Shown here piece after piece: positions 43,896 to 52,686 of a DNA stretch of 64,000 bases (within the stretch, counting starts at the first letter, position 1; each line of letters starts with the position of its first letter). The notes beneath the pieces are model-generated. The model was not told where the DNA came from. It did no database searches and saw only the letters and a program-made list of their open reading frames with translations. The position numbers were made by a program, and so were the translations under genes. Source of the DNA: Arthrobacter sp. QXT-31 (GTDB taxonomy: Bacteria > Actinomycetota > Actinomycetes > Actinomycetales > Micrococcaceae); the NCBI RefSeq assembly GCF_001969265.1, contig NZ_CP019304.1:310001-374000 (forward strand), written 5' to 3'.

Positions 43896-44471
43896 CTACG
43901 TGCCCGGAACGGCAAACCCGCCCGTGGAGCCGAACCCGCCGGCACCGCGGACAGAGTCGTTCAGCTCCCCCACGGCGACGAACTGCGCGTGCTCCACGCG
44001 CTGGATCACCATCTGTGCAATTCTATCGCCGCGGCGCAGTTCCATCGCCTGGTCCCGGTCGGTGTTGAGCAGCGTCACCGCGATCTCCCCGCGGTATCCG
44101 GCATCAACGGTGCCGGGTGCGTTCACGACCGTGAGCCCGTGCTTGGTGGCGAGGCCCGAGCGGGGGTGGATGAGGGCAACAAAGCCGTCCGGCAGGGCGA
44201 TGGCCACACCGGTGGGGACGAGCCGCCGCTCACCCGGTTCGAGCACTACATCCTCACGGGCCCGCAGGTCGGCGCCCGCATCACCGGGGTGGGCGTACGA
44301 CGGCGCTTCCAGGCCGTCGTCGAGCATTTTCAGCTGCACCTGCACCGTAGGTGCGCCGAACTCCGCCCGGGGCAGCCGCGCCGCGGCATCCGCGGGAGCC
44401 TGCTGGACGGGAGCCTGCTGGGCTGTAGCTTCCTGGGCGAGGGATGTCATGGCCGTTGATTCGTCAGTCAC
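43896..44471 (-). CDS. dut: dUTP diphosphatase
   Basis: Hydrolyses dUTP to dUMP, keeping uracil out of DNA. The 191-residue sequence contains all five motifs, including HPGDAGADLRA, PRSGLA, VNAPGTVDAGYRGEI with the catalytic Asp, and the flexible C-terminal RGAGGFGSTGGF. The leader of about 45 residues, rich in Ala and Gln, is longer than usual. The GTG at 44471 follows GGAGGACT; an ATG at 44450 is an alternative. Confidence 0.96.
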   Translation of the reverse strand: MTDESTAMTSLAQEATAQQAPVQQAPADAAARLPRAEFGAPTVQVQLKMLDDGLEAPSYAHPGDAGADLRAREDVVLEPGERRLVPTGVAIALPDGFVALIHPRSGLATKHGLTVVNAPGTVDAGYRGEIAVTLLNTDRDQAMELRRGDRIAQMVIQRVEHAQFVAVGELNDSVRGAGGFGSTGGFAVPGT

Positions 44472-44549
44472 AGTCCTCCACTCTATCGCCCGCGCTCTGG
44501 CTCCTCCTATTTGCAGTACGTCCTCCTGCTGGCCACTAAGCTTGAGGGC

Positions 44550-45038
44550 ATGCCCGAATCAAGCGCTGCCGTTCCCGCCCGCAACCCGTCTTCACCGGAT
44601 GAAACCGTCATTTTCTCCGAAAAGCTGTGGCCGGGCGTATGGATCTGGGTGGTTGCAGTGGGCATCGCATCAGCCGGCATCCTTGTCTTCGCCCCCATCA
44701 GCATGGCCGCCGGCTTCACCGCAGCGGCCGTACTGTTCGCCATCGAAGCGGTGCTGCTGGTCCTGTCCACGCCGACCGTGGCTGTGACCACGCGCATGCT
44801 GCAGGTGGGCCGGGCCAGCATCGAACGCGGCCTGATCGGCGAGGTGGCGGCGTACCGTGGGAAAGAAGCGACGGCGGAACGCGGCACGCGCCTGAACGGC
44901 CTGGCCTATCTCTGCATCCGCGGATGGATCGACCCGGTGGTCAAGATTGAGATCACCGACCCGTCGGACCCAAAGCCTTACTGGCTGACGTCCACCCGCC
45001 GCCCGGATGAACTGGTCGCTGCACTCAAGGGCCGGTAG
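44550..45038 (+). CDS. DUF3093 membrane protein
   Basis: A 162-residue protein with two adjacent hydrophobic helices (about 27-70) and a soluble C-terminal domain ending in KIEITDPSDPKPYWLTSTRRPDELVAAL. Function unknown. The ATG at 44550 starts 7 nt after TAAGCT without a clear ribosome binding site, suggesting leaderless translation. Divergent from dut, as in related genomes. Confidence 0.87.
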   Translation: MPESSAAVPARNPSSPDETVIFSEKLWPGVWIWVVAVGIASAGILVFAPISMAAGFTAAAVLFAIEAVLLVLSTPTVAVTTRMLQVGRASIERGLIGEVAAYRGKEATAERGTRLNGLAYLCIRGWIDPVVKIEITDPSDPKPYWLTSTRRPDELVAALKGR

Positions 45039-45063
45039 CCGCGGCTGACCCTCACACCCGGAC

Positions 45064-45363
45064 TTAGCCCTCACAGTCGCGGCAGTAGAACATCCCGTTC
45101 TTTTCGCGCGCGATCTGGGAGCGGTGGCGGACCAGGAAGCATGAGGCACAAGTGAACTCGTCGGCTTGGGCCGGCAGGACACGGACCAGCAGCTCCTCAC
45201 CGGACAGGTCGGCTCCGGGCAGCTCGTAGCCTTCGGCGAGGTCGGACTCATCCTCCTCCACCACGGCCGTCGGTTTTTCGGCGCGGCGGGTCTTCAGCTC
45301 CTCAATCGAGTCCTCGTTCAGGTCCTCTTCGGACTTCCGCGGCGCATCATAGTCAGTCGCCAT
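45064..45363 (-). CDS. DUF4193 zinc-ribbon-like protein
   Basis: A 99-residue acidic protein with a C-terminal pair CASC and CRDC that should bind zinc, and the family segment LVRVLPAQADEFTCASCFLVRHRSQIA. Function unknown; abundant and conserved in actinobacteria. Convergent with DUF3093, divergent from sepH. Confidence 0.9.
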   Translation of the reverse strand: MATDYDAPRKSEEDLNEDSIEELKTRRAEKPTAVVEEDESDLAEGYELPGADLSGEELLVRVLPAQADEFTCASCFLVRHRSQIAREKNGMFYCRDCEG

Positions 45364-45621
45364 GGCCTGCTGCTCACACTCCGTCGAATCGCTCTAATGA
45401 CTCATCCGTGACAACGCCGGACGAACCTGGTTTGTGCCCGTCACGCGCACATTTTTCCCCAAGCCGCCGGGAAAAGCCATAGCCGGAACGAACGCCTCAG
45501 CCGGGTTTCATTTGTCGGCCAAAACTCCCGGAATTTCGCGGCGCGCCCGATGCCCTAACAGGAAAAAGGAGTGCGGGGTGGCAGAGTTTCGAATGATAGT
45601 AATGCCAGGGTGGAGGATTGT

Positions 45622-47133
45622 ATGCAGGATCTACGGCTTGTAGGCGTCCACGACGACGGGGAGCATCTCCTGTTAAGCGGCACCGCCGGCGCAATGTTCC
45701 GGCTGCCGATCAACGAGGCACTCAGGCTGGCGGCCAGCCGGCCGGCCGCACGTCCGGCCGCGACTGCCCCTGTGGCCATGTCCCCACGCGATATCCAGGC
45801 CAAAATCCGCAGCGGTTCCACCGCTGCCGAAGTTGCCGCGGCCTGTGGCATGCCGCAGGAAAAAGTCGAGCGGTACGAGGGGCCGGTCCTCGCCGAGCGC
45901 GCATATATCGCCCAGCAGGCCCAGAAGGTGGAGGTTGCCTCCCCTGCGCCCGGGCACGACGTCTACCGTTCGGCCTTCGGCGACACCCCCGCGACCCTCG
46001 GGGACATGGTGGCGCACCGGCTCACCGCCCACGGCATCCAGTCCTCCACACTGGAGTGGGATTCGTGGCGCCGGCCGGATGGCACCTGGACCGTGGTGGC
46101 CAAGTTTGAGGCAGCCCCCGGCGGGCACGCGAGCATCGGCGAGGAACCTCCCGCGATGTGGACCTTCAACCCCACACGGAAATCCCTGCAGAACGCAAAC
46201 CGCTGGGCACAGCAGCTCAGCGAACTGGAGCCGCTGGACGGACCCGTGCCGGCCCGCCGGCTCTCCGCCGTGTCCGACCGGCCTTTCGATTTCGAAACAG
46301 ACGCGGACTCCGCGGCTCTCACCGGCACTGGCGACGGCAACAGCAGGGACCAGCGGAAGGACCCGGACGGCCTGCTGGACATGCTGAGGTCGCGCCGCGG
46401 CCAGCGTCTTGGCGTGGATGAGGACAGCGACGACGCCCTGGCCCTGCTGCTCGCCAACGGCGTCCCGGCAGCCCATCCGCGTGCGGAGGAAACGCCTGCA
46501 GACACCGGGGACGAATCGTCTGCTGAAGAGTCCTGGCAGCCCGAAACGTCGGCAGAGCCGGAGTTTTCCGCACAGGCAGAGGGTTCAGAGCACGAGAGCT
46601 CGGAACTCGCCGAGTCGGACCACGACAGTTCAGAACATGACAGTTCCGGGCACCAGCCGGATGCAGGCCAGGATGATGCCTCCGAGGTTCCGGCGGCCGA
46701 GTTTACGCTCGCCCGGCGCCGGGACGGCCGGCCTTCGATGGTCTCCCGCCTCAACCTCGTGCCCCGGCATGAGGATATCGACGACGAGTCGCTGAAGCTT
46801 CACGACGGCGTCAGCACCCAAACGCGCGAAATCACCATAGTCCCGGGCACCCCCGGTAAGCCCGGTCCGGCCAGGCCTGAGGAGCCCGCCTCCCCGGCGG
46901 CGCACGCATCGGGCCCGGTCCCCGGCCGACCTGGGCCTGCAAAGCCCGGACTGGACGAGCTCCTGGGCCGCGGCAATTCCCGGGGCCGCCTGGAGGGGAC
47001 ACGGCCGCAACCCGGCCAGGGAGCGTCCCGTGCCGATCAGGACCGGGACGAACCGGAACGCCAGCCGTCCCGTCCGAAGCGCTCCAGTGTTCCGAGCTGG
47101 GACGAAATCGTCTTCGGTACCCGCGGCGACTGA
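45622..47133 (+). CDS. sepH: septation protein SepH (DUF3071)
   Basis: A 503-residue FtsZ-interacting cell division regulator. The conserved N-terminal domain covers residues 1-180 (MQDLRLVGVHDDGEHLLL, SPRDIQAKIRSGSTAAEVAAACGMPQEKVERYEGPVLAERAYIA, with an HTH-like central part). The long C-terminal half is acidic and disordered, with Ser/Glu/His repeats near 325-355. The ATG at 45622 has GGAGG 5 nt upstream. The 258-nt gap before it contains no other gene that I can support. Confidence 0.92.
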   Translation: MQDLRLVGVHDDGEHLLLSGTAGAMFRLPINEALRLAASRPAARPAATAPVAMSPRDIQAKIRSGSTAAEVAAACGMPQEKVERYEGPVLAERAYIAQQAQKVEVASPAPGHDVYRSAFGDTPATLGDMVAHRLTAHGIQSSTLEWDSWRRPDGTWTVVAKFEAAPGGHASIGEEPPAMWTFNPTRKSLQNANRWAQQLSELEPLDGPVPARRLSAVSDRPFDFETDADSAALTGTGDGNSRDQRKDPDGLLDMLRSRRGQRLGVDEDSDDALALLLANGVPAAHPRAEETPADTGDESSAEESWQPETSAEPEFSAQAEGSEHESSELAESDHDSSEHDSSGHQPDAGQDDASEVPAAEFTLARRRDGRPSMVSRLNLVPRHEDIDDESLKLHDGVSTQTREITIVPGTPGKPGPARPEEPASPAAHASGPVPGRPGPAKPGLDELLGRGNSRGRLEGTRPQPGQGASRADQDRDEPERQPSRPKRSSVPSWDEIVFGTRGD

Positions 47134-47136
47134 GTA

Positions 47137-47892
47137 CTAGCCGCGAGCAGTGGTTGTTTCGCCAGCGCTGTTTGTTCCACTAGCACCGTGCCACAGGCAC
47201 GCGTCCACCTCGAACGGGAGCAGCTGCTCCTGCTGGGCGATGATGCTGGCGCCGTGGGCGGTGACCCGGCGCATAAAGTGCCGCCGGCACAGCGTTTCGT
47301 AGCCCACCACCGGCGCATGGACCGCGTCGCCACTGGCATCACCGGCCGCAGGATCGATGGCCATGTCCACATCCCCGACCACCATCTGGGCACCCTCGGT
47401 GACCATCACGCCGTCGACCGTCCTGGCATTATGGGTGGCCCGCCGGCCGCACCAGCACAGAGCTTCAACCTGCAGGACCTGCACCCGGTCCGCGAGTTCA
47501 ATCAGGCGCTGCGACCCCGGGAACAGGCGGGTCCGAAAGTCGGCCGTGATGCCAAAGGCAAAGACGTCCACCTCGATCTCGTCCACCAGGCGTGCCAGCT
47601 GCTCAACCTGGGCGGCTGAATAGAACTGCGCCTCGTCGCAGATGAGGTAGTCCACGCGGATCCCCTGGGTGCGGCGGAGCACTACCTCGTCCCAAAAGTC
47701 CGTGGCATCGGTGACTTCCACCGCTTCCGCCTGCAGTCCCAGACGGCTGGAGATCCGGGAGTCTCCGGCCCGGTCATTGCGGCTGAACCGCACCCCGCCG
47801 CGCCCGCGTGCGCGGTGGTTGTAGTCCATCTGCAGCGCCAGGGTGGACTTGCCGGAGTCCATCGTTCCGGAGAAGAAGACGAGTTCAGCCAC
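47137..47892 (-). CDS. tdk: thymidine kinase
   Basis: Phosphorylates thymidine in nucleotide salvage. The P-loop is SGTMDSGKS (8-16), Walker B is LICDEAQF, and the zinc lasso has CWCGRRA and CRRHF. At 251 residues it is longer than the usual 190-220, owing to a C-terminal extension with Ser/Thr/Ala codons that look like a decayed 18-bp repeat. It starts inside the end of the phosphodiesterase gene (8-nt overlap) and converges on sepH with a 3-nt gap. Confidence 0.95.
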   Translation of the reverse strand: MAELVFFSGTMDSGKSTLALQMDYNHRARGRGGVRFSRNDRAGDSRISSRLGLQAEAVEVTDATDFWDEVVLRRTQGIRVDYLICDEAQFYSAAQVEQLARLVDEIEVDVFAFGITADFRTRLFPGSQRLIELADRVQVLQVEALCWCGRRATHNARTVDGVMVTEGAQMVVGDVDMAIDPAAGDASGDAVHAPVVGYETLCRRHFMRRVTAHGASIIAQQEQLLPFEVDACLWHGASGTNSAGETTTARG

Positions 47893-49153
47893 GGGAACCC
47901 CGGCGGCCGGCTGCCCTGCCGGAAGCTGTTTTGCCGGAAGCCTGGAAGGTGAGCAGCGGAACTTCGCGTTCGGCCTTGGTCAGCGAACCATGCTGGCCCA
48001 CCACTTCCAGGGCCGTCGGACGCACCCGGCGCGTGTCGTAGAGCGCCAGTGCGTCCCGGGCAGCCACCATCACATCCCCCACCCGACCCGTGACCTCGGG
48101 GCGCACGGTTCCGAACAATCCGGCAGCAATGGCGTCTGCCCGGGTGAACGCCCAGATCCTGTCGCCGAAGCGGGCCCTCCACGCGGCGAGGATCCGATCG
48201 CGTGCAGCCTCGCCGGCGTCGTCCTCCAGGTACAGGTGCACCATGCGCGGTTCCCCGGCGGTGTGCCGGACACCGTCCACGAGGGCAGCGTCGGCGGCGT
48301 AGTCGATGCGCTGCGACTCCGGGACGTCCAGCATCCCGTGGTCGGCGGTGACCAGCACCGTGGTTCCGGCCGGGAGGCTTGCGTCAAGGCGCTTGACCGT
48401 GGCGTCCAGTTCCTCGAGCTGGTGCTCCCACTGCGGCGACTGCGCGCCGTACCGGTGGCCGGCCTTGTCCAGGTCGTTGACGTAGAAGTACATGAGGGCG
48501 GACCCGGAGTCAGCCATCACCTCGGCTGCCGCCGCAGTACGCGCGTGGGACGTGGTGCCGGAGACGAACGAGCCGCCGCGCAGTGCCGCCTGGGTCATGG
48601 GTGAACCGCCGAACTGCGGCAGGCTCACGGTGGTGACCGCCACATGCTCGGCGGCACGCTCAAAGACAGTGGGGAACGGCTGCCACAGCTGCGGATCCAC
48701 GGCGGCATCCCAGTTGCCCAGCATGTTGACCACCTTGTCCTGGGCCGGATCCAGGACGTCGTAACCCACCAGTCCGTGCTGCCCGGGAGCGAGTCCCGTA
48801 CCCAGGCTGGCGAGGGAAGCTGCCGTGGTCGAAGGGAAGGCAGCATCCAGCCACACCGGCACTGCCCCCTGGCCCTGCTGCAAAATACCGCGGAGGAAGG
48901 GGGTGTGCGCAGTCTTCTGCTTGAGCAGGCCGCGTCCCAGCCCGTCGGCCAGGACGACACAGACGCGCTTGGCCTGCGGCAGCCCGAGCGCATTCCCGAA
49001 GCCAGGCACCCCGAGGCTGGCCGCGGCGCTGCCCAGCACCTCGGCCACCGAGCGACGGCCATAGGCCGGGGCGACCGGCAGGCCGCTCATGGCAGGGCCG
49101 GGTTCTGCGGTTCGCGTTGCGGAGTCTGAGGACTGTTTATCCGAGTCCCGCAT
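47885..49153 (-). CDS. nucleotide pyrophosphatase/phosphodiesterase-type alkaline phosphatase superfamily protein
   Basis: A 422-residue enzyme with metal and nucleophile motifs of the family: VVLADGLG (first Asp), AFPSTTAASLASLGTGL (Thr/Ser nucleophile), NDLDKAGHRYG and VTADHGMLD. The natural substrate is unknown. The ATG at 49153 is one base after the DUF5998 stop, giving translational coupling; a TTG at 49189 is less likely. No signal peptide is seen, so it should act inside the cell. Confidence 0.88.
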   Translation of the reverse strand: MRDSDKQSSDSATRTAEPGPAMSGLPVAPAYGRRSVAEVLGSAAASLGVPGFGNALGLPQAKRVCVVLADGLGRGLLKQKTAHTPFLRGILQQGQGAVPVWLDAAFPSTTAASLASLGTGLAPGQHGLVGYDVLDPAQDKVVNMLGNWDAAVDPQLWQPFPTVFERAAEHVAVTTVSLPQFGGSPMTQAALRGGSFVSGTTSHARTAAAAEVMADSGSALMYFYVNDLDKAGHRYGAQSPQWEHQLEELDATVKRLDASLPAGTTVLVTADHGMLDVPESQRIDYAADAALVDGVRHTAGEPRMVHLYLEDDAGEAARDRILAAWRARFGDRIWAFTRADAIAAGLFGTVRPEVTGRVGDVMVAARDALALYDTRRVRPTALEVVGQHGSLTKAEREVPLLTFQASGKTASGRAAGRRGSRG

Positions 49154-49154
49154 C

Positions 49155-49895
49155 TCAGCGCTTGTGCCCGCGGCTGAGCCGGCTGGCAAAAACGCCCATG
49201 CGGGGACGCGGGTGGGTGGCTGACGGCGTATGCCGCACCGGGGTGGGGGATCCGGTGTTCACCGCGCGCAGGGCCCGGGCGAAGAGCTTGGCGTCCTGGA
49301 CAGCCTGCAGGCCGTCTGCCTCGGCGCTGATGCGCAGGACGATGTCCTCCTGGGCGATGGTGCCGCTGTAGCCGTGGTCGGCCTCGCACTGTGGGTCACC
49401 GCAGCTCGCCGGGCCCATATCCAGGCGCTGGCCGCCGGACCAGGCGATGGACAGGGTGACCTCGCGCACCGGGTCGGAGGGCTTGTAGTTCTGCGGCTGG
49501 GCGTACATGTAGCTCAGGACCACCGAACGGATCTGCGCCACGGGGACAGATTCCGTGGAAATCTGCGCCACGATCTGTTCGCCCGCCTCGTCGAGCTGCT
49601 GATCGTCCACGTGGGTGATCACCAGCATGTCGTCGGTGAGGACCAGAACGGTGATGTGGCGGCGGACCTCTGCCCGGTCGAAGTGCGTCTCAAGGTGGAC
49701 CAGGTGTGCCAGGCAGTCGCGGCCGTCCAGGGCGTCATCCACCACGTCGGCAACCAGCAGCGGGTAAAAGCCCGCCTGCTGCAGGGCGCCTTCGAGGCTC
49801 TGGCCCTGGACGCTGTGGTTGTGTGAGCTGTGCTGGAAGACCTGCGGGCTGTGATCGGGCGCTTGAGGCTTCGAGGTGGGAGGCTGGGAGCTCAT
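49155..49895 (-). CDS. DUF5998-family protein
   Basis: A 246-residue protein of unknown function. The conserved part begins at residue 30 (VQGQSLEGALQQAGFYPLLVADVVDDALDG) after a His/Gln/Pro-rich leader, and includes HITVLVLTDDMLVITHVDD and LRISAEADGLQAVQDAKLFARALR. GPASCGDPQCEADHGY carries two Cys and a His that may bind metal. Head of a DUF5998-phosphodiesterase-tdk operon. Confidence 0.83.
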   Translation of the reverse strand: MSSQPPTSKPQAPDHSPQVFQHSSHNHSVQGQSLEGALQQAGFYPLLVADVVDDALDGRDCLAHLVHLETHFDRAEVRRHITVLVLTDDMLVITHVDDQQLDEAGEQIVAQISTESVPVAQIRSVVLSYMYAQPQNYKPSDPVREVTLSIAWSGGQRLDMGPASCGDPQCEADHGYSGTIAQEDIVLRISAEADGLQAVQDAKLFARALRAVNTGSPTPVRHTPSATHPRPRMGVFASRLSRGHKR

Positions 49896-49939
49896 TTCCC
49901 CATTTTCACAGATCGCTGTGGCACATGCTAACCAAGAGG

Positions 49940-52630
49940 CTAGCTCCGCATCGCCCGGCGCGCGCTGTCGGTGCGCTGGGACGCGTTGCCGATCCGGACG
50001 TCCGCGGCCAGGATGAAGGCCCCCTGCGGCGTGGCCAGGACCGGATTGAACTCGACGAGCGCGATCTCCGGATGCGCGTCCTTGAGCCGTGCCAGCCGCG
50101 CGGCGACGTCCTCCAGGGCCGAAACGTCCACAGCGGGCAGGCCCTGGTACCCGAACAGCTTCCGGGACGCGCGCGGGCTGCGGATGAGGTCACGGAGGTC
50201 GGCTCCGGACAGCGGCGGGGCGCGGTGCGCCCAGTCGTCCAGGAGGTTGACGGCGTCGCCGGCCAGCCCGAAGGACACCACGGGGCCCAGCAAGGGGTCC
50301 TCGATGGCCCGCAACGTGCAGGCCTGCCCCACCGGGGCCATGGTCTGGACCTCCAGCGAGGCCGGGCCGTAGGGTTGCAGCGCCCGGCGCATCTGCTGGA
50401 TGTTCAGCCGGAGGGAGTCCGCGTCCTGGATATCCAGCCGCACTCCGCCCAGGTCCAGCCGGTGGCGGAGGGTGGGGTCGGTCGTCTTCAGTGCCACCGG
50501 CCAGCCCAGCCTGCCGGCCGCCTCCACGGCTTCATCCTCGGTGTTGAAGCCTTCCGAAGGCAGGACCCGGATCCCGTAATGCGCCAGCAGCCGGGCTGCG
50601 TCTTCGGGGTTGAGCTTCTTCAGCTGCTCGCCGCGGACATCAGCCAGCAGGTTGTCCAGATCGGCGTGCGCGGCGTCCGGATCGCACCCCTCGGGATCAA
50701 CGAAGAGGCCCTGGTCACGTCCGGCCCATTCGGCGTACCGCACCACGGCAGACAGTGCCGCCACCGCCGCCCCGGGGTTCGAATAGCATGGCACCGGCGG
50801 CGCGTCCGGGCCCTCCCCCACCATACCTTCCACATACACCGACGGATCGAGGATGCCGGTGAAGGCCGCCACCACGGGCTTTCCGGCCTCGGCGGACGAT
50901 TCTGCGAGCGCACCGGCAATCTTCTCCACCGTCAGCCCGCGGGCCGGAAGGAAGGCGACCACGGCGGCGTGGACTGCATCCCGGGCCAGAACCTCCCGGA
51001 GCCGGTCCCGCAGGGCGGGCAGGGCACGGGACATGCCGGCGTCCAGGTCCAGGTCCACCGCCAGCGCCTCGACGCCGAGGCCATGTGACGCGGCGCTGTC
51101 CGCCACCACTTTCCCCAGTGCACCGGAGTTGCTGAACACGGCCACGCCGGCGCCCTTGGGAAGCGGCTGGGCAGACACGATCTGTGCGACGTCCATGAGC
51201 TGTTCGATGGTCTCCACCCGGATCACGCCGGACTGGCGCATCATCGAATCCAGGGCATCGGCCGGCGCCTGGGTGGTGCGCACGGCATGCCCTGGCGGCA
51301 ACTGCAGACCCATGGAGGCGGACTTGGCCACGATCACGGGTTTGGTCCGGGCGAGCCGCCGCGCCAGGCGGGAGAACTTCCTCGGGTTGCCGATCGACTC
51401 CAGATACAGGCCCACGGCAGTGGTGTCGGCGTCGTCCTCCCAGAACTGCATCATGTCGTTGCCGGACACGTCGGCACGGTTTCCCGCGGACAGGAAGGTG
51501 GAGATCCCGGCGCGGCGCCGGCTGGAGGCCGCGTACAGTGATACCCCGATTGCCGCGGACTGGCTGAACAGCCCCAGTCCGCCGCCGCGGGCCAGGCTGG
51601 GCGCCATGGAGGCGTTCAGCGACACCGCGGGGTTGGTGTTCACGATGCCGAGCGAGGCCGGGCCGATGACCCGCATCCCGTTGGCCCGCGCCTGCCGCAC
51701 CAGCGCCCGCTGCCGGGCGAGGCCGCGTTCCCCGTCCTCGGTGAATCCCGCGGAGGCCACCAGGACCCCCTTCACACCGGCGGCCGCGCACTCGTCCACA
51801 ACCTTGGGAACTTCCTCATAGGGAACTGCGACTATGGCCAGCTGGACGGGCCCTGGAACCTCGGAAAGCTTGCCGAAGGACAGCATCCCGGCCAGCTCAA
51901 AGGCCTCCGGGTTGATGGCGTAGACCGGGCCGGTGAAGCCGCCTTCGATGATGTGTTCCAGGAGCTGGTACCCCACAGTCCCCCACCGCCGGCTTGCGCC
52001 GATCACCGCCACCGACGACGGCGCCAGCAGGTCCTGGACGCTCCTCGCCTCGGCGCGGTGTTCCCGGGCTTCCATCACCGCACGCGATTTGTCCGTGGGG
52101 TCGATGTTGAACTCCAGGCTCACCACGCCGTCGTCGAAATGGCGTTTAACGTCGTAGCCGGCGTCGGAGAAGACCATGAGCATCTTGCGGTTTTCGGGCA
52201 GCACCTCGGCGCTGAACCGGCGGATCCCGTTTTCGCGGGCGGCGGCCGCCAGGTGCTCCAGCAGGATCGAGCCGATCCCGCGGCCCTGGTGCGCGTCGGC
52301 GATGTTGAAGGCAACTTCAGCTTCGGCGGGGTCGTCCAGCCGGTCATACCGGCCGATACCGATGATGTCCCCGCCGATGGTGATGACGAAGGCCACCCGG
52401 TCCCGGTAATCCACCTCCGTGAAGCGCTTGAGCTCGCGGCTGGAGAGCCGCTCCTTGAAGGCGAAGAACCGCATGTAGATGGAGTTCTGCGACTGCCTCG
52501 TGTGGAAGGTCTGCACGGCGTCCGCGTCGGTGGGGTGGATGGGCCGCAAATGCGCTGTTCCGCCGTCCCGCAGGACGACATCGGCCTCCCAATATTCCGG
52601 ATATTCGCCGTCCCCGGGCTGATCCACCAT
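49940..52630 (-). CDS. protein lysine acetyltransferase with GNAT domain and acyl-CoA synthetase (NDP-forming)-like domains
   Basis: An 896-residue protein. The GNAT domain is at the N-terminus (about 15-180; acetyl-CoA loop QGRGIGS at 115-121). Next come a CoA-binding domain (SVAVIGASRRWGTVG), a succinyl-CoA synthetase-like flavodoxin region, and a C-terminal ATP-grasp domain. This GNAT-first order is that of Streptomyces lividans PatA, the reverse of Salmonella Pat. Such enzymes acetylate acyl-CoA synthetases; the large domain is often regulatory rather than catalytic. Divergent from parC with 56 bp between starts. Confidence 0.9.
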   Translation of the reverse strand: MVDQPGDGEYPEYWEADVVLRDGGTAHLRPIHPTDADAVQTFHTRQSQNSIYMRFFAFKERLSSRELKRFTEVDYRDRVAFVITIGGDIIGIGRYDRLDDPAEAEVAFNIADAHQGRGIGSILLEHLAAAARENGIRRFSAEVLPENRKMLMVFSDAGYDVKRHFDDGVVSLEFNIDPTDKSRAVMEAREHRAEARSVQDLLAPSSVAVIGASRRWGTVGYQLLEHIIEGGFTGPVYAINPEAFELAGMLSFGKLSEVPGPVQLAIVAVPYEEVPKVVDECAAAGVKGVLVASAGFTEDGERGLARQRALVRQARANGMRVIGPASLGIVNTNPAVSLNASMAPSLARGGGLGLFSQSAAIGVSLYAASSRRRAGISTFLSAGNRADVSGNDMMQFWEDDADTTAVGLYLESIGNPRKFSRLARRLARTKPVIVAKSASMGLQLPPGHAVRTTQAPADALDSMMRQSGVIRVETIEQLMDVAQIVSAQPLPKGAGVAVFSNSGALGKVVADSAASHGLGVEALAVDLDLDAGMSRALPALRDRLREVLARDAVHAAVVAFLPARGLTVEKIAGALAESSAEAGKPVVAAFTGILDPSVYVEGMVGEGPDAPPVPCYSNPGAAVAALSAVVRYAEWAGRDQGLFVDPEGCDPDAAHADLDNLLADVRGEQLKKLNPEDAARLLAHYGIRVLPSEGFNTEDEAVEAAGRLGWPVALKTTDPTLRHRLDLGGVRLDIQDADSLRLNIQQMRRALQPYGPASLEVQTMAPVGQACTLRAIEDPLLGPVVSFGLAGDAVNLLDDWAHRAPPLSGADLRDLIRSPRASRKLFGYQGLPAVDVSALEDVAARLARLKDAHPEIALVEFNPVLATPQGAFILAADVRIGNASQRTDSARRAMRS

Positions 52631-52686
52631 AGGCTTAGCCTAGCTAAACCTCCCGAAGTGCACCCCAAAAAGGATCCACCAGCCCC

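Noticed and set aside
52628..52655. A possible iron box (TTAGC-CTA-GCTAA) between the acetyltransferase and parC genes
   Set aside because: It is a short palindrome over the start of the acetyltransferase gene, matches the DtxR consensus poorly, and neither gene suggests iron control.
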